This document shows, piece after piece, positions 1 through 8,448 of a DNA stretch of 64,000 nt. The position numbers and the translations under genes were made by a program. This DNA comes from an uncultured Sphingomonadales bacterium. GTDB lineage: Bacteria > Pseudomonadota > Alphaproteobacteria > Sphingomonadales > Sphingomonadaceae. Under the pieces are notes generated by a model. It saw nothing but the letters and a program-made list of their open reading frames with translations. It searched no databases and was not told where the DNA came from. The DNA lies in assembly GCA_903832325.1 (NCBI GenBank), contig CAILBC010000038.1, positions 1 to 64,000 on the forward strand, in the 5' to 3' direction. The first letter of the stretch is position 1. Each line of letters starts with the position of its first letter.

Positions 1-40
1 CCCGACCACCCAATACCGTACAATTACGTGGGTGGTCGGG
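1..40. repeat. 12-bp inverted repeat at window edge
   Basis: CCCGACCACCCA at 1-12 is perfectly complementary to TGGGTGGTCGGG at 29-40, leaving a 16-nt loop. There is no T-tract after it, so a factor-independent terminator is not clearly supported. It may belong to the 3' end of a gene to the left of the window. The rest of 41-185 holds no convincing gene. Confidence 0.5.
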
Positions 41-185
41 TGGGGGAGCGGGCCGGTACCGACTTCGAAACTCGCCCTTTCGCGCGTTTCGAGTCAGAGT
101 CTGAGGCCTGCCGATTGACGAAACGCTCGACCCGGGGCCGGATTGTCTGCCAAGGTGCCGCGACGGGGTGTGATCGGGGACAAGT

Positions 186-926
186 GTGAGCGGCAAGGAC
201 AAGAAGGCCACGCGCGCGGCGCTGCGGGATTTTCTGGTGGCGGTGCCCGATACGTTTGCGCGGGCCACGGGGGCGTTGCGCGCGCTGGTTGTGCTGGGCG
301 CGGTGGCGCTGGTGGCGATTGCCGCGGCTGTACTGTTCCTGCCGCGCCACCATCCCGATCCGCCACCGGGCGGCGATGGCAGCAACCCCGTGGCCACGCT
401 TTACGTGCGCGATCTCGGCCGCCTGCCCGATGGGCGGCACACGTTTGATCTGGTCTATGCCCTGGTGTTGCACAACCAGACGCACCACCCGTTCCGCATC
501 GAACGCAGCGATGATCAACTCGCGATCGGCACACTGGCCATCACCGGCGATGCTGCCCGGCTGAACGGTGCGCAGACGCTTGATGGCAATCCTGAAGCCG
601 AACCGCAGACCGGGATCGTCTGGTCGATGCCAGTGCCAATCTCGCACCACGTTGGTGGACTTGTGGGCGAATACCAGCCCGGGCGCAGCAAGATTCACAC
701 CGCGCATTACCGGGTCAACGCGCGGCCAGACCAGTTTGGCGCGCTGGCCATCGCCTATGAATTTCACCGCGGCCCGCACGATCTGGCAGGGCCGTGGCAG
801 GACGGTGATCCGCTGCATTTTGACCGGCGCCGTGAAGAGGTGCAATTCGGCGCCGTCGTCCGCACGCATTGCCCGCTGGGCGTGAAAATCCACAATGGAG
901 AAACGAGATCGCTATGCGCACCCTGA
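186..926 (+). CDS. Membrane-anchored protein of unknown function
   Basis: 246 codons from a GTG start. The N-terminus is charged (KDKKATR) and is followed by one strongly hydrophobic segment at about residues 33-52, then a Pro/Gly-rich linker and a soluble domain. I therefore read it as a single-pass inner-membrane protein with most of its mass in the periplasm. I do not recognise the family. The 3' end overlaps the start of the next gene by 13 bp, which suggests co-transcription and translational coupling with the amidohydrolase. A long open frame on the opposite strand is treated as a GC-driven shadow because it has no family features. Confidence 0.65.
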   Translation: MSGKDKKATRAALRDFLVAVPDTFARATGALRALVVLGAVALVAIAAAVLFLPRHHPDPPPGGDGSNPVATLYVRDLGRLPDGRHTFDLVYALVLHNQTHHPFRIERSDDQLAIGTLAITGDAARLNGAQTLDGNPEAEPQTGIVWSMPVPISHHVGGLVGEYQPGRSKIHTAHYRVNARPDQFGALAIAYEFHRGPHDLAGPWQDGDPLHFDRRREEVQFGAVVRTHCPLGVKIHNGETRSLCAP

Positions 927-2182
927 TCGCGCTGCTGGCGCTGGCCAGCCCCATGCTCGCCCACGGCGAAACCATCTATGTCCGCGCGGGGCATCTGGTC
1001 GATCCGGAAAAGGGCACGGTGGAGGGCGCGCGGGTGCTGCGCGTGATCGATGGGCGCGTGGCGGCGATCATGGCCGACGGTGCAGTGCCGGCCGGGGCCA
1101 AAGTGGTCGATTGGTCGGGCTATACCGTGCTGCCCGGGCTGATCGACATGCATGTCCACCTGGCCGACAATGACGAAACCAGCAATCCGGCCGAGCCGCT
1201 GCTCCATTCGGCAATGGAAATTGCCTATCTCGGTGCGCGCAACGCCCGCACCACGCTGATGTCCGGGTTTACCACGGTGCACGATGTCGGCTGTTTTCGC
1301 GCGTTTGGCGATGTGGAACTGCGCAATGCCATCAACCGCGGCGATGTGATCGGCCCGCGCATGAGCGCGGTCGGCGCCTATATCACCGTGCCGGGCGGCG
1401 GCGGCGAAGTGACCGGGTTTGCCCCCGATGTCCATGTGCCCGATGACATGCGCGCGGGCGTCGTGACCAGCCCGGGCGAAGTGACGCAAAAGGTCAATTA
1501 CCTGTTTCAGCACGGCGCGGATTCGATCAAGCTGATCGCCACGGGCGCCGTGTTTGCCATCGGCACTGTCGCCGGGCAGCAGGAACTGACCGAAGACGAA
1601 ATGCGTGCCGCGGTGGACGTGGCGCACGCGCGCGGATCATGGGTGACCGCGCATGCCCATGGCGCCGGCGGGATCAAGGCGGCGATCCGGGCCGGGGTGC
1701 GCGGGATCGAACACGCCAGCCTGATCGATGACGAAGGCATTGCCCTGGCCAAAGCCAAAGGCGTGTTCCTCGACATGGATGTCTATAACGGTGACTGGAC
1801 CGACGAAGTCGGCCGGCGTGACCACTATCCCGAGGATTACATGCGCAAGAATACCGAAACCACGCTGGCGCAGCGCCAGGGGTTTCAAAAGGCGGTCAAG
1901 GCCGGGGTGAAGCTGACGTTCGGCACCGATGCCGGGGTCTATCCCCACGGGCTGAATGCGCGGCAGTTCAAATACATGGTGCAATGGGGCATGACGCCGA
2001 TGCAGGCGATCCAGGCCGCCACCGTGGTTTCGGCCGACATGCTGGGCTGGTCCAAAGATGTCGGCGCGCTGTCGCCGGGGCACTATGCCGACATGATCGC
2101 GGTTGCGGGTGATCCGCTGGCCGATGTCAGCGTGCTGGAACATGTTGCGCATGTGATGAAAGGCGGCGACGTGGTGAAATAA
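914..2182 (+). CDS. Exported metal-dependent amidohydrolase
   Basis: 422 residues from ATG 914, preceded by GGAG. The start begins with MRTLIALLALA and ends the leader near AHG, a Sec-type signal peptide, so the enzyme is probably periplasmic. The HxH metal motif sits in DMHVHLAD (H80, H82), further metal ligands are in VTAHAHG and GIEHAS, and the catalytic Asp is in FGTDAG. This is the imidazolonepropionase/Xaa-Pro-dipeptidase-like branch of the amidohydrolase superfamily, which hydrolyses cyclic amides or dipeptide-like substrates. The substrate cannot be read from sequence. It overlaps the preceding membrane-protein gene and probably shares its transcript. Confidence 0.88.
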   Translation: MRTLIALLALASPMLAHGETIYVRAGHLVDPEKGTVEGARVLRVIDGRVAAIMADGAVPAGAKVVDWSGYTVLPGLIDMHVHLADNDETSNPAEPLLHSAMEIAYLGARNARTTLMSGFTTVHDVGCFRAFGDVELRNAINRGDVIGPRMSAVGAYITVPGGGGEVTGFAPDVHVPDDMRAGVVTSPGEVTQKVNYLFQHGADSIKLIATGAVFAIGTVAGQQELTEDEMRAAVDVAHARGSWVTAHAHGAGGIKAAIRAGVRGIEHASLIDDEGIALAKAKGVFLDMDVYNGDWTDEVGRRDHYPEDYMRKNTETTLAQRQGFQKAVKAGVKLTFGTDAGVYPHGLNARQFKYMVQWGMTPMQAIQAATVVSADMLGWSKDVGALSPGHYADMIAVAGDPLADVSVLEHVAHVMKGGDVVK

Positions 2183-2272
2183 AGCGCCGCGATCTGCCCT
2201 ATATTTTGCCGAATCCCTTGATATGCTCCATGCACAAGCGCCAGGTGGGCATCGTACCGGGGGAATATTTGG

Positions 2273-4249
2273 GTGACAATTCATACCGGTACGAGCGGAA
2301 ATGACATTTTTACCATCACTACGCCGTCGCAGATCGTCGCCGGGGATACTTATGATGGCAGCGCCGGCGTTGGCGAAATGGTATTCAACACCAGTTCGAC
2401 GACGCTATTCGATTTGACGGCGCTGACCTTGATCGGGATCGCCACAATCGATTCCGGTTACAACACGGTTATCCTGACGCCGGCGCAAATTGCCGCGACG
2501 AAGACATTGCTCGGGCTGTTCCGGATCAAGGGCACGGGCCCGGTCAGCCTGGCGGGAAAGACCCTGGGCACCAATTCCGGGCAATTGCTGGTGACCATGG
2601 ATGCGGCGGGTGGCACGCTCGATGCCTCTGGCGCAACGGTCCTGCCGGGGGTGGCGTTCAATATCCTTGGCGGCAGCAATGGCGGCAACACCATCACCGG
2701 CACCGCTGGCGCCGATTATATCAACACGTATGGCAAGGGCGACACGATTCGCACCGGCGATGGCAACGACGCCGTGCGCATCATCGTGACCGGATCGCTG
2801 GCGGGTAATGTCTATGACGGGGGCGCAGGCACAAACGCGCTCTATTTCGACAACCGGGCGTCCGGCCCGATCAATCTGTCGACGGTGAATTTCACCAATT
2901 TCCAGAATATCTATGTCGGGCTTGGTGAAGAGGTCGATCTTACCCGCGCCGAAATGGCATCGGTATCGGCAATTGGCGGGGGTACGTTCCAACTGCTCGA
3001 TGGGGGCAATGTCACCTTGTCGGGCAGCACTTATGCCGCGTTCGGCCAATTGACGTCTTCTGCCACAATCGGGCTTTCCGCAGCCGGCAATGTGCTCGAT
3101 TTGCGCAACTATCAGGGTCTGTTGTACGTCAACGGCGGTGCGGGCAATGACACCGTATATTGCCCGACAAACGGGACCGCCTATGTTGCCGCCGGTGATG
3201 GCACCAATCTGATCGTTACGGGCAACGACAGCGTCTATCAGAGCTTCAGTGGCGGGAACGGTGTCACCACTCTGCAAATGCCAGGCAACGAAAGCAGTTA
3301 TTCCCTGTTTGAAGGGGTCAGCCTGAACCAGAATTCCTATCTGACCACGGCCCTGGGCGGCCAGATTGCGTTCGTCAAAATCCCCGTTCTGGTCTTTGCC
3401 GACCACACCATCGATTTGCGCGCCAACCGGATCGCATTTGTCGGCGCCGAAAAGCAGCTGGTTTTCAATGCCGGTCAGATCCTCGATCTGTCGGGCACGG
3501 GAACGGGCGTGGACGGGGTTTTTGGCTCGAACGGCACCATCAACCTTTCTGCGGCGCAGGCCTCGGTTTCCGGCAGCAGCAACACGATCAATTTTGACGC
3601 GTCGGCCGGCAATGCCGTCACCATTACCGACACGGCGGGCAAAGCGGACATCGTGAATGCCGCGGGCGGCAAGATCACCGTGACTGCATCGCAAGCTGCC
3701 GTGGTTGGTGGCGGCAACACGATCCTGGGGACCGGCGGATCGCATATCGATATTTCGCAAACCCTCGCCAAATGGGACACGATCGGCGGCGTTGGCGAAA
3801 CGATCGTGGCGCATCACGCGCATATCGCGTTGACCGGCGGGGGCAATTTCATCCGCGCGATGGGCGGATCGACCATCAGCCTGGCGCCGACGAAAAAGGC
3901 CAACACGATCAAGGGCGATGCCGCGACGGTGCTGATGCACGGCGCCACGGCGCTGGTGAACGGCAACAAAGAGCAGATTTATCTTTATGGATCGAACACG
4001 CTGCAACTGATCGGCAGCGGCGATCAACTGTTTGTGGAACAAAAGCTGGGCAATGACAGCATCGCCGGGTTTGGCGCCAGCGACTCCATGCATTTCGCCG
4101 CCGGGATCTTTGCCAATTACGCCGCGCTGCTGGGCGCGACGCGGCAATCGGGCAGCGACACATTGATCACGCTTGATGCGCACGACACGATCACGCTGAA
4201 AAACGTGACCGCGACGAGCCTGAACAGCAGCCAGTTTGCGTTTGGGTGA
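2273..4249 (+). CDS. Large hemolysin-type repeat-like protein
   Basis: 658 residues from a GTG start preceded by a G-rich stretch. The N-terminus (TIHTGTSGNDIFTI) and GTAGADYINTYGKGD/RTGDGNDAV segments resemble RTX/hemolysin-type calcium-binding repeats, but most of the protein is a looser beta-strand-repeat pattern rich in Gly, Ala, Thr and Asn with very few cysteines. There is no Sec signal peptide, as expected for type I secretion, with the secretion signal presumably at the C-terminus (NVTATSLNSSQFAFG). No ABC/MFP secretion genes adjoin it. Likely a secreted or surface beta-solenoid protein; its function is unknown. Confidence 0.75.
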   Translation: MTIHTGTSGNDIFTITTPSQIVAGDTYDGSAGVGEMVFNTSSTTLFDLTALTLIGIATIDSGYNTVILTPAQIAATKTLLGLFRIKGTGPVSLAGKTLGTNSGQLLVTMDAAGGTLDASGATVLPGVAFNILGGSNGGNTITGTAGADYINTYGKGDTIRTGDGNDAVRIIVTGSLAGNVYDGGAGTNALYFDNRASGPINLSTVNFTNFQNIYVGLGEEVDLTRAEMASVSAIGGGTFQLLDGGNVTLSGSTYAAFGQLTSSATIGLSAAGNVLDLRNYQGLLYVNGGAGNDTVYCPTNGTAYVAAGDGTNLIVTGNDSVYQSFSGGNGVTTLQMPGNESSYSLFEGVSLNQNSYLTTALGGQIAFVKIPVLVFADHTIDLRANRIAFVGAEKQLVFNAGQILDLSGTGTGVDGVFGSNGTINLSAAQASVSGSSNTINFDASAGNAVTITDTAGKADIVNAAGGKITVTASQAAVVGGGNTILGTGGSHIDISQTLAKWDTIGGVGETIVAHHAHIALTGGGNFIRAMGGSTISLAPTKKANTIKGDAATVLMHGATALVNGNKEQIYLYGSNTLQLIGSGDQLFVEQKLGNDSIAGFGASDSMHFAAGIFANYAALLGATRQSGSDTLITLDAHDTITLKNVTATSLNSSQFAFG

Positions 4250-4293
4250 CGGCGTTTGGGCTTGTTCCCGGGGGCGCCGGATTGTGCGAAGAG

Positions 4294-4317
4294 CCCCCAC
4301 CCCCGAAGGGGATGGGG
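4294..4317. terminator. Hairpin between convergent genes
   Basis: A CCCC-A-CCCC arm and a GGGG-T-GGGG arm flank a CGAA loop region between two converging genes. It lacks a strong T-tract but could work in both directions. The same core (CCCCCGAAGGGG) recurs at 49876-49888. Confidence 0.45.
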
Positions 4318-4325
4318 ATTGATCG

Positions 4326-5237
4326 TTACAGGTTCGCCTTGAACAGGGCGATCATGCGGGCATAGGCCCTTTCCGCCTGCGCTTCGTCATAGATTGGCGC
4401 GTCGATCGTGCACCAGCCGTGCTGCGCGGGATAGACTTCGATTTCGGCGGGGCGGCCGGCTGCGGCGGCGGCCTGTTTCAGCGTGGTCTTGTCATCCGGC
4501 GCGCTGGCATCGTCGTTCTGGGCAATGGCGAACAGGAACGCCGCGCGGGTTTTTGCCAGCAGGATGTGCGGACTGTCGGCACCGGCGGCGGCATCGACCA
4601 GCCCCGCGCCATGGAACGAGGCGGCGGCACCGATGCGCCCGGGAACGGCGGCGGCGGTGCGCACGGTATAGGGCCCACCCATGCAGAACCCGCACGTGCC
4701 GATGCGCCGGGTCATGTCGACTTCGGCCTGGTGATCCAGCCACACGGCATAGGCGGTGGCATCGCGCATCGTGCCGGCGGGCGTGATCCCCTGAATCAGC
4801 GGTTTCAGCTTGGCCTGGCCGGCGGGCGTGCGCCAGGCCACCAGCGAATCGAGCACCGGCGCCCGGGCCCCGCGGTAATAGTGGTTGACCACGAGCACGG
4901 CATATCCGGCGCCGGCCAGCCGCGCCGCCATGGTCTTGTACGCATCGCGCAGGCCCGCGATATCGGGCCACATGATCACGGCCGGATGGCGGCCGCTGGC
5001 GGGCGTGACAAACCACGCATCGGTCACCCCGTCGGGCGTGTTGATCGTCACCGCGCGGCCCGAAACGGCCATGCCCGGGGTCTGGTCGGCAACTTTGGCA
5101 AGGCATCCCGGCACTGTGGCCATGGTGGCCGCGCCCGCGCCCAGCACGGCAAAGCGGCGCCGGTTCATTGTCGGGTTGGTGATGGCCAGATTCTCGAGAA
5201 ACTGCACGTTGTCGGATTCGGTCAGATCATCGCACAT
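4326..5237 (-). CDS. Dienelactone hydrolase family protein, Tat-exported
   Basis: 303 residues from ATG 5237, chosen because GGGAG lies about 11 nt upstream and because MCDDLTESD is a typical family N-terminus. NRRRFAVLGAG at residues 25-35 is a twin-arginine signal, followed by a lipobox-like VPGC. The alpha/beta-hydrolase fold carries the dienelactone hydrolase nucleophile Cys185 in GFCMGG, with D242 or D243 and H273 (AQHGW) as the likely remaining triad. The reaction would be hydrolysis of a lactone or ester; the substrate is unknown. It is convergent with the repeat-protein gene and divergent from the PQQ dehydrogenase gene. Confidence 0.88.
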   Translation of the reverse strand: MCDDLTESDNVQFLENLAITNPTMNRRRFAVLGAGAATMATVPGCLAKVADQTPGMAVSGRAVTINTPDGVTDAWFVTPASGRHPAVIMWPDIAGLRDAYKTMAARLAGAGYAVLVVNHYYRGARAPVLDSLVAWRTPAGQAKLKPLIQGITPAGTMRDATAYAVWLDHQAEVDMTRRIGTCGFCMGGPYTVRTAAAVPGRIGAAASFHGAGLVDAAAGADSPHILLAKTRAAFLFAIAQNDDASAPDDKTTLKQAAAAAGRPAEIEVYPAQHGWCTIDAPIYDEAQAERAYARMIALFKANL

Positions 5238-5497
5238 CGCCGCATGCTCCCAGGTAAGGACTTTCGCGCACGATAGCCCAGCCGGCGGGCGTTGCAATCG
5301 GCGCGAAAGGGCTTTTGGCGCGCTTCACGCTGCGATTGCCCCCATCGCCTCTTGCCCCGGCGGGCAGGGGCCCTTAATCAATCCCTTAACAGTTGCACTG
5401 GCCAAGGCCGGATTGCTATGAAATACAGCGTTTGAAGCTGGTGTTGGGAAACGGCGACCGGGGCACAGCCCGGCGCAAACAAGAGGTGTCGAAAGCC

Positions 5498-7657
5498 ATG
5501 AAGGGCAACGTGCGCGCAAATCTGTTTTCCCGCCTGAGCACCCGCGGCCGGTTTGGCACGGGCGCGGCGGTGGCATCGGCGGCGGCGCTGATCGCGCTCC
5601 AACTGGGCGGCAGCGCGGCGATCGCAGGCGTTTCCTCCGCCGATATCGCCGCCAGCCCGGCCGAAGAATGGCTGAGCTATGGCCGCGATTATGGCGAACA
5701 GCGCTTTTCGCCGCTGGCTCAGATCAACGCGGGCACGGTGTCCGGGATGGGGCTGGCCTGGTCGGCCGATCTCGACACCGCGCGCGGGCAAGAGGCGACG
5801 CCGCTGGTGCATAACGGCGTGCTCTATGTTTCCACCGCCTGGTCGATGGTGAAGGCCTATGACGCCACCAATGGCAAGCTGCTGTGGTCCTATGATCCCA
5901 AAGTGCCGCGCGAAACGCTGGTGCGCACCTGCTGCGATGCGGTCAACCGCGGCGTCGCGCTGTATGACAACAAAGTCTATGTCGGCACGCTCGATGGCCG
6001 GCTGGTCGCGCTCAATGCCGCCACGGGCAAAGTGACCTGGTCGATCGTCGCCGTGCCCAACCAGCACGATTACACGATCACCGGCGCGCCGCGCATCGTG
6101 AAGGGCCGCGTGGTAATCGGCGAAAGCGGATCGGAATACCGCGCACGTGGTTATCTTGCGGCTTATGACGCGGCCACGGGAAAGCTGGCGTGGAAATTCC
6201 ACACGGTGCCCGGCGACCCCAAGAAGGGGTATGAAAACAAGGCGATGTCTGCCGCCGCCAAGACCTGGGCGGGCAAATGGTGGACCATGGGCGGCGGCGG
6301 CACGGTGTGGGATTCGATCACCTATGATCCGAAAACCAACCTGATCCTGTTTGGCACCGGCAATGCCGAGCCGTGGAACCCCGGCCCGATGGGGCGCAAG
6401 GGCAGCAACCTGTTCACCGCATCGGTGGTCGCGGTGCACGCCGATACCGGCGCCTATGCCTGGCATTTCCAGGAAACCCCGGAAGACCGCTGGGATTTCG
6501 ATTCGGACGCGCAGATCACTGTGGCCGACGTGATGATCGACGGGCAGGCCCGCCATGTTGCGATCCACGCGCCCAAGAACGGGCACGTCTATCTGCTGGA
6601 CGTGAAAACCGGCAAATTCGTATCGGCCAAGGCGTTTGTGCCGGTCAACTGGACCACCGGGATCGATCCGGTAACCGGCCAGCCCACGCTGAATCCCGAC
6701 GCCCGTTATGACAAGACCGGCAAGGCGTGGCTTAGCATGCCCGGCGCGATCGGCGCCCATAGCTGGCAGCCGCAAAGCTACAGCCAGGCGACCGGATACC
6801 TTTACATTCCAGCCAATATCGCCGGATTCCCTTATGTTGCGGACAAGGGCTGGAAACCGACCGAGATCGGGTTCCAGACCGGTATGGACAGCGCCGCAAC
6901 CGCAATGCCTGCCAATCTGCAAGTGCGGGAAGGGGCCAAGGCGGCCTCGGTCGGGGCGCTGATCGCGTGGGATGTGGCGCATCAGAAGCAGGCATGGAAA
7001 GTCGACCTGCCGTCGCCGTGGAACGGCGGCGTGCTGTCGACCGCGGGCAATCTGGTGTTCCAGGGCAATGCCGAGGGCAATTTCGTCGCTTACAGCGCCG
7101 ACAAAGGCGAAAAGCTGTGGTCGTTCCCGACGCAGACCGGGGTGATCGCCGCGCCGATGACTTATTCGATCCGCGGCGTGCAATATGTGGCCGTACTGGC
7201 CGGATGGGGCGGTGTGTGGGATGTCGCTGCGGGCATCCTGGCCAAAAAGGGTGCCGCCACGCACAACATCAGCCGCCTGCTGGTGTTCAAGCTGGGCGCC
7301 AGCGGCCAGTTGCCGGCCATTCCGGAGCCGGCCAAGATGGTGCTCGATCCGCCGGCCAATTTCGGCACCCCGCAGCAGATTGCCGCGGGCGCCGGGCATT
7401 TCGGCCGCTATTGCAGCGTGTGCCATGGCGATGCGGCCATTTCGGGCGATCTCAACCCCGATCTGCGCCATTCGGGCGTGATCGCCTCGGCCGCTGCGCT
7501 GCGCGCGGTGGTGCTGGGCGGCCAGTTGCATACGCTGGGCATGGTCAGCTTCAAATCGGCACTCACCGCTGCCGATGCCGAAGCCATCCGCGCCTATCTG
7601 GTCCACCGCGCCAATGAAGACAAAGCGCTGGAAGCCAAAGCCGTCGCCAGCAACTGA
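5498..7657 (+). CDS. PQQ-dependent alcohol dehydrogenase with C-terminal cytochrome c
   Basis: 719 residues from ATG 5498, preceded by AAGAGGTG. An N-terminal signal of about 44 residues precedes an eight-bladed PQQ propeller. The vicinal cysteines C145-C146 (RTCCDAV) that stack on PQQ are present, as are the DSITYDP and WDFDSDAQ segments that hold catalytic and ligand acidic residues. The C-terminal haem domain has CSVCH at 639-643 and a probable axial Met682 in LGMVSF. This is the type II quinohaemoprotein architecture: periplasmic oxidation of primary alcohols, with electrons passed to a cytochrome or azurin. The N-terminal start choice is firm, the substrate is not. Confidence 0.95.
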   Translation: MKGNVRANLFSRLSTRGRFGTGAAVASAAALIALQLGGSAAIAGVSSADIAASPAEEWLSYGRDYGEQRFSPLAQINAGTVSGMGLAWSADLDTARGQEATPLVHNGVLYVSTAWSMVKAYDATNGKLLWSYDPKVPRETLVRTCCDAVNRGVALYDNKVYVGTLDGRLVALNAATGKVTWSIVAVPNQHDYTITGAPRIVKGRVVIGESGSEYRARGYLAAYDAATGKLAWKFHTVPGDPKKGYENKAMSAAAKTWAGKWWTMGGGGTVWDSITYDPKTNLILFGTGNAEPWNPGPMGRKGSNLFTASVVAVHADTGAYAWHFQETPEDRWDFDSDAQITVADVMIDGQARHVAIHAPKNGHVYLLDVKTGKFVSAKAFVPVNWTTGIDPVTGQPTLNPDARYDKTGKAWLSMPGAIGAHSWQPQSYSQATGYLYIPANIAGFPYVADKGWKPTEIGFQTGMDSAATAMPANLQVREGAKAASVGALIAWDVAHQKQAWKVDLPSPWNGGVLSTAGNLVFQGNAEGNFVAYSADKGEKLWSFPTQTGVIAAPMTYSIRGVQYVAVLAGWGGVWDVAAGILAKKGAATHNISRLLVFKLGASGQLPAIPEPAKMVLDPPANFGTPQQIAAGAGHFGRYCSVCHGDAAISGDLNPDLRHSGVIASAAALRAVVLGGQLHTLGMVSFKSALTAADAEAIRAYLVHRANEDKALEAKAVASN

Positions 7658-7666
7658 GGCCAAAGC

Positions 7667-7691
7667 TCCTCCCCGGCAACGGGGAGGATTT
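7667..7691 (+). terminator. Factor-independent terminator after PQQ dehydrogenase
   Basis: TCCTCCCC (7667-7674), a six-base loop, GGGGAGGA (7681-7688), then TTT. It ends the PQQ dehydrogenase transcript and, read the other way, may also serve the convergent VOC gene. Confidence 0.7.
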
Positions 7692-7751
7692 GCGGGGGGC
7701 AGTTGTCCATGCGAAACCCGGTGCGCCGGCTTTGCCGGGCAGGATCGCGCA

Positions 7752-8153
7752 TCAACCGCCGAAGAAATTCAGCTCCAGCAGGACGTTGTTCGGGTCGGTG
7801 GTGAAGACCTGGGTCAGGCCGATCGCGGTGACGTGGTTGGTCTGATATTCCAGGCTCATCGCCTCCACCCGCGCGATCAGTTCGGCGTGGCCGGTGCAGG
7901 TCAGCGCAATATGGTGGATCGCGCCGGTTTCGGCGCCGGGGGCCACCGCGCGGTCAAAGGTGCGCGGACAATCGACCGAATTGATGTGCAGGATCGCCAG
8001 GCCATTGCCGTCATACATCCATTGCGCGTTGTCCGGGGTCAGCGGCGGCGGCGCATTGCGGCGTTCCAGCCCCAGCAGCGTGGCATAGAATTCGGCCGTG
8101 GCATCCAGCCGGTCGGTGATGATGTTCACATGGTCCAGCCTGTTTACCTGCAT
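7752..8153 (-). CDS. VOC (glyoxalase-like) family protein
   Basis: 133 residues from ATG 8153, with AAGGAG upstream. The single vicinal-oxygen-chelate module has candidate metal ligands H8 (LDHVN), H81 (IHHIAL) and E127 (LLELNF). Members include glyoxalases, ring-cleaving dioxygenases and resistance proteins; nothing here fixes the substrate. It lies between the PQQ dehydrogenase and the formaldehyde dehydrogenase genes, so a role in handling reactive aldehydes is a reasonable inference only. A longer frame upstream runs through a dispersed repeat and is not credible coding sequence. Confidence 0.85.
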   Translation of the reverse strand: MQVNRLDHVNIITDRLDATAEFYATLLGLERRNAPPPLTPDNAQWMYDGNGLAILHINSVDCPRTFDRAVAPGAETGAIHHIALTCTGHAELIARVEAMSLEYQTNHVTAIGLTQVFTTDPNNVLLELNFFGG

Positions 8154-8197
8154 CGCGCGTCTCCTTTGGCAGGGGTGTAGCCCCGGGCAGGGACGAA

Positions 8198-8295
8198 TGC
8201 CAATGTGCAGTGAGCTTGACTTGACGCACATGGGTATAAGCCCGCGCGGCGCTTGAGCGTCACGTTGTGCGATGAGTTCCACGCATCGCACATCC
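8198..8295 (+). repeat. Dispersed intergenic repeat, copy 1
   Basis: About 98 bp. It begins TGCCAATGTGCAGTGAGC and ends in CGCATCGCACATCC. Stem I is CCAATGTGC (8200-8208) with GCACATGGG (8225-8233), one mismatch. A CCCGCGCGGCGC spacer follows. Stem II is GTGCGATGAGT with ACGCATCGCAC around a TCC loop, one mismatch. Closely related long copies lie at 25546 and 49765, shorter ones at 32341 and 48308. It sits between divergent VOC and adhC genes. Confidence 0.85.
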
Positions 8296-8448
8296 TTAGA
8301 AGCCACCAGCCGCAACACGCGCGTTCACGATAAGCCCGGGCGCATGGGGTCATCAGAAAATGCGCAAGTGGCCGCCGGCGATTGCCTCTGTGCAACGGGG
8401 GCACTATGCAACCGGCTGCATCCTGATCGCCTTTGGGGAGGACCATTC

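Noticed and set aside
24..893. Long open frame antisense to the first gene
   Set aside because: High GC gives many long open frames on the other strand. It lacks recognisable domains and runs against a gene with a coherent membrane anchor.
5378..7663. 761-codon frame antisense to the PQQ dehydrogenase
   Set aside because: The + strand frame encodes a full PQQ dehydrogenase with CxxCH. The antisense frame has His/Arg/Gly-rich shadow composition.
8272..8448. Upstream extension of adhC through the dispersed repeat
   Set aside because: The family starts at MKTRAAVAFE and a clear ribosome site precedes 8449.
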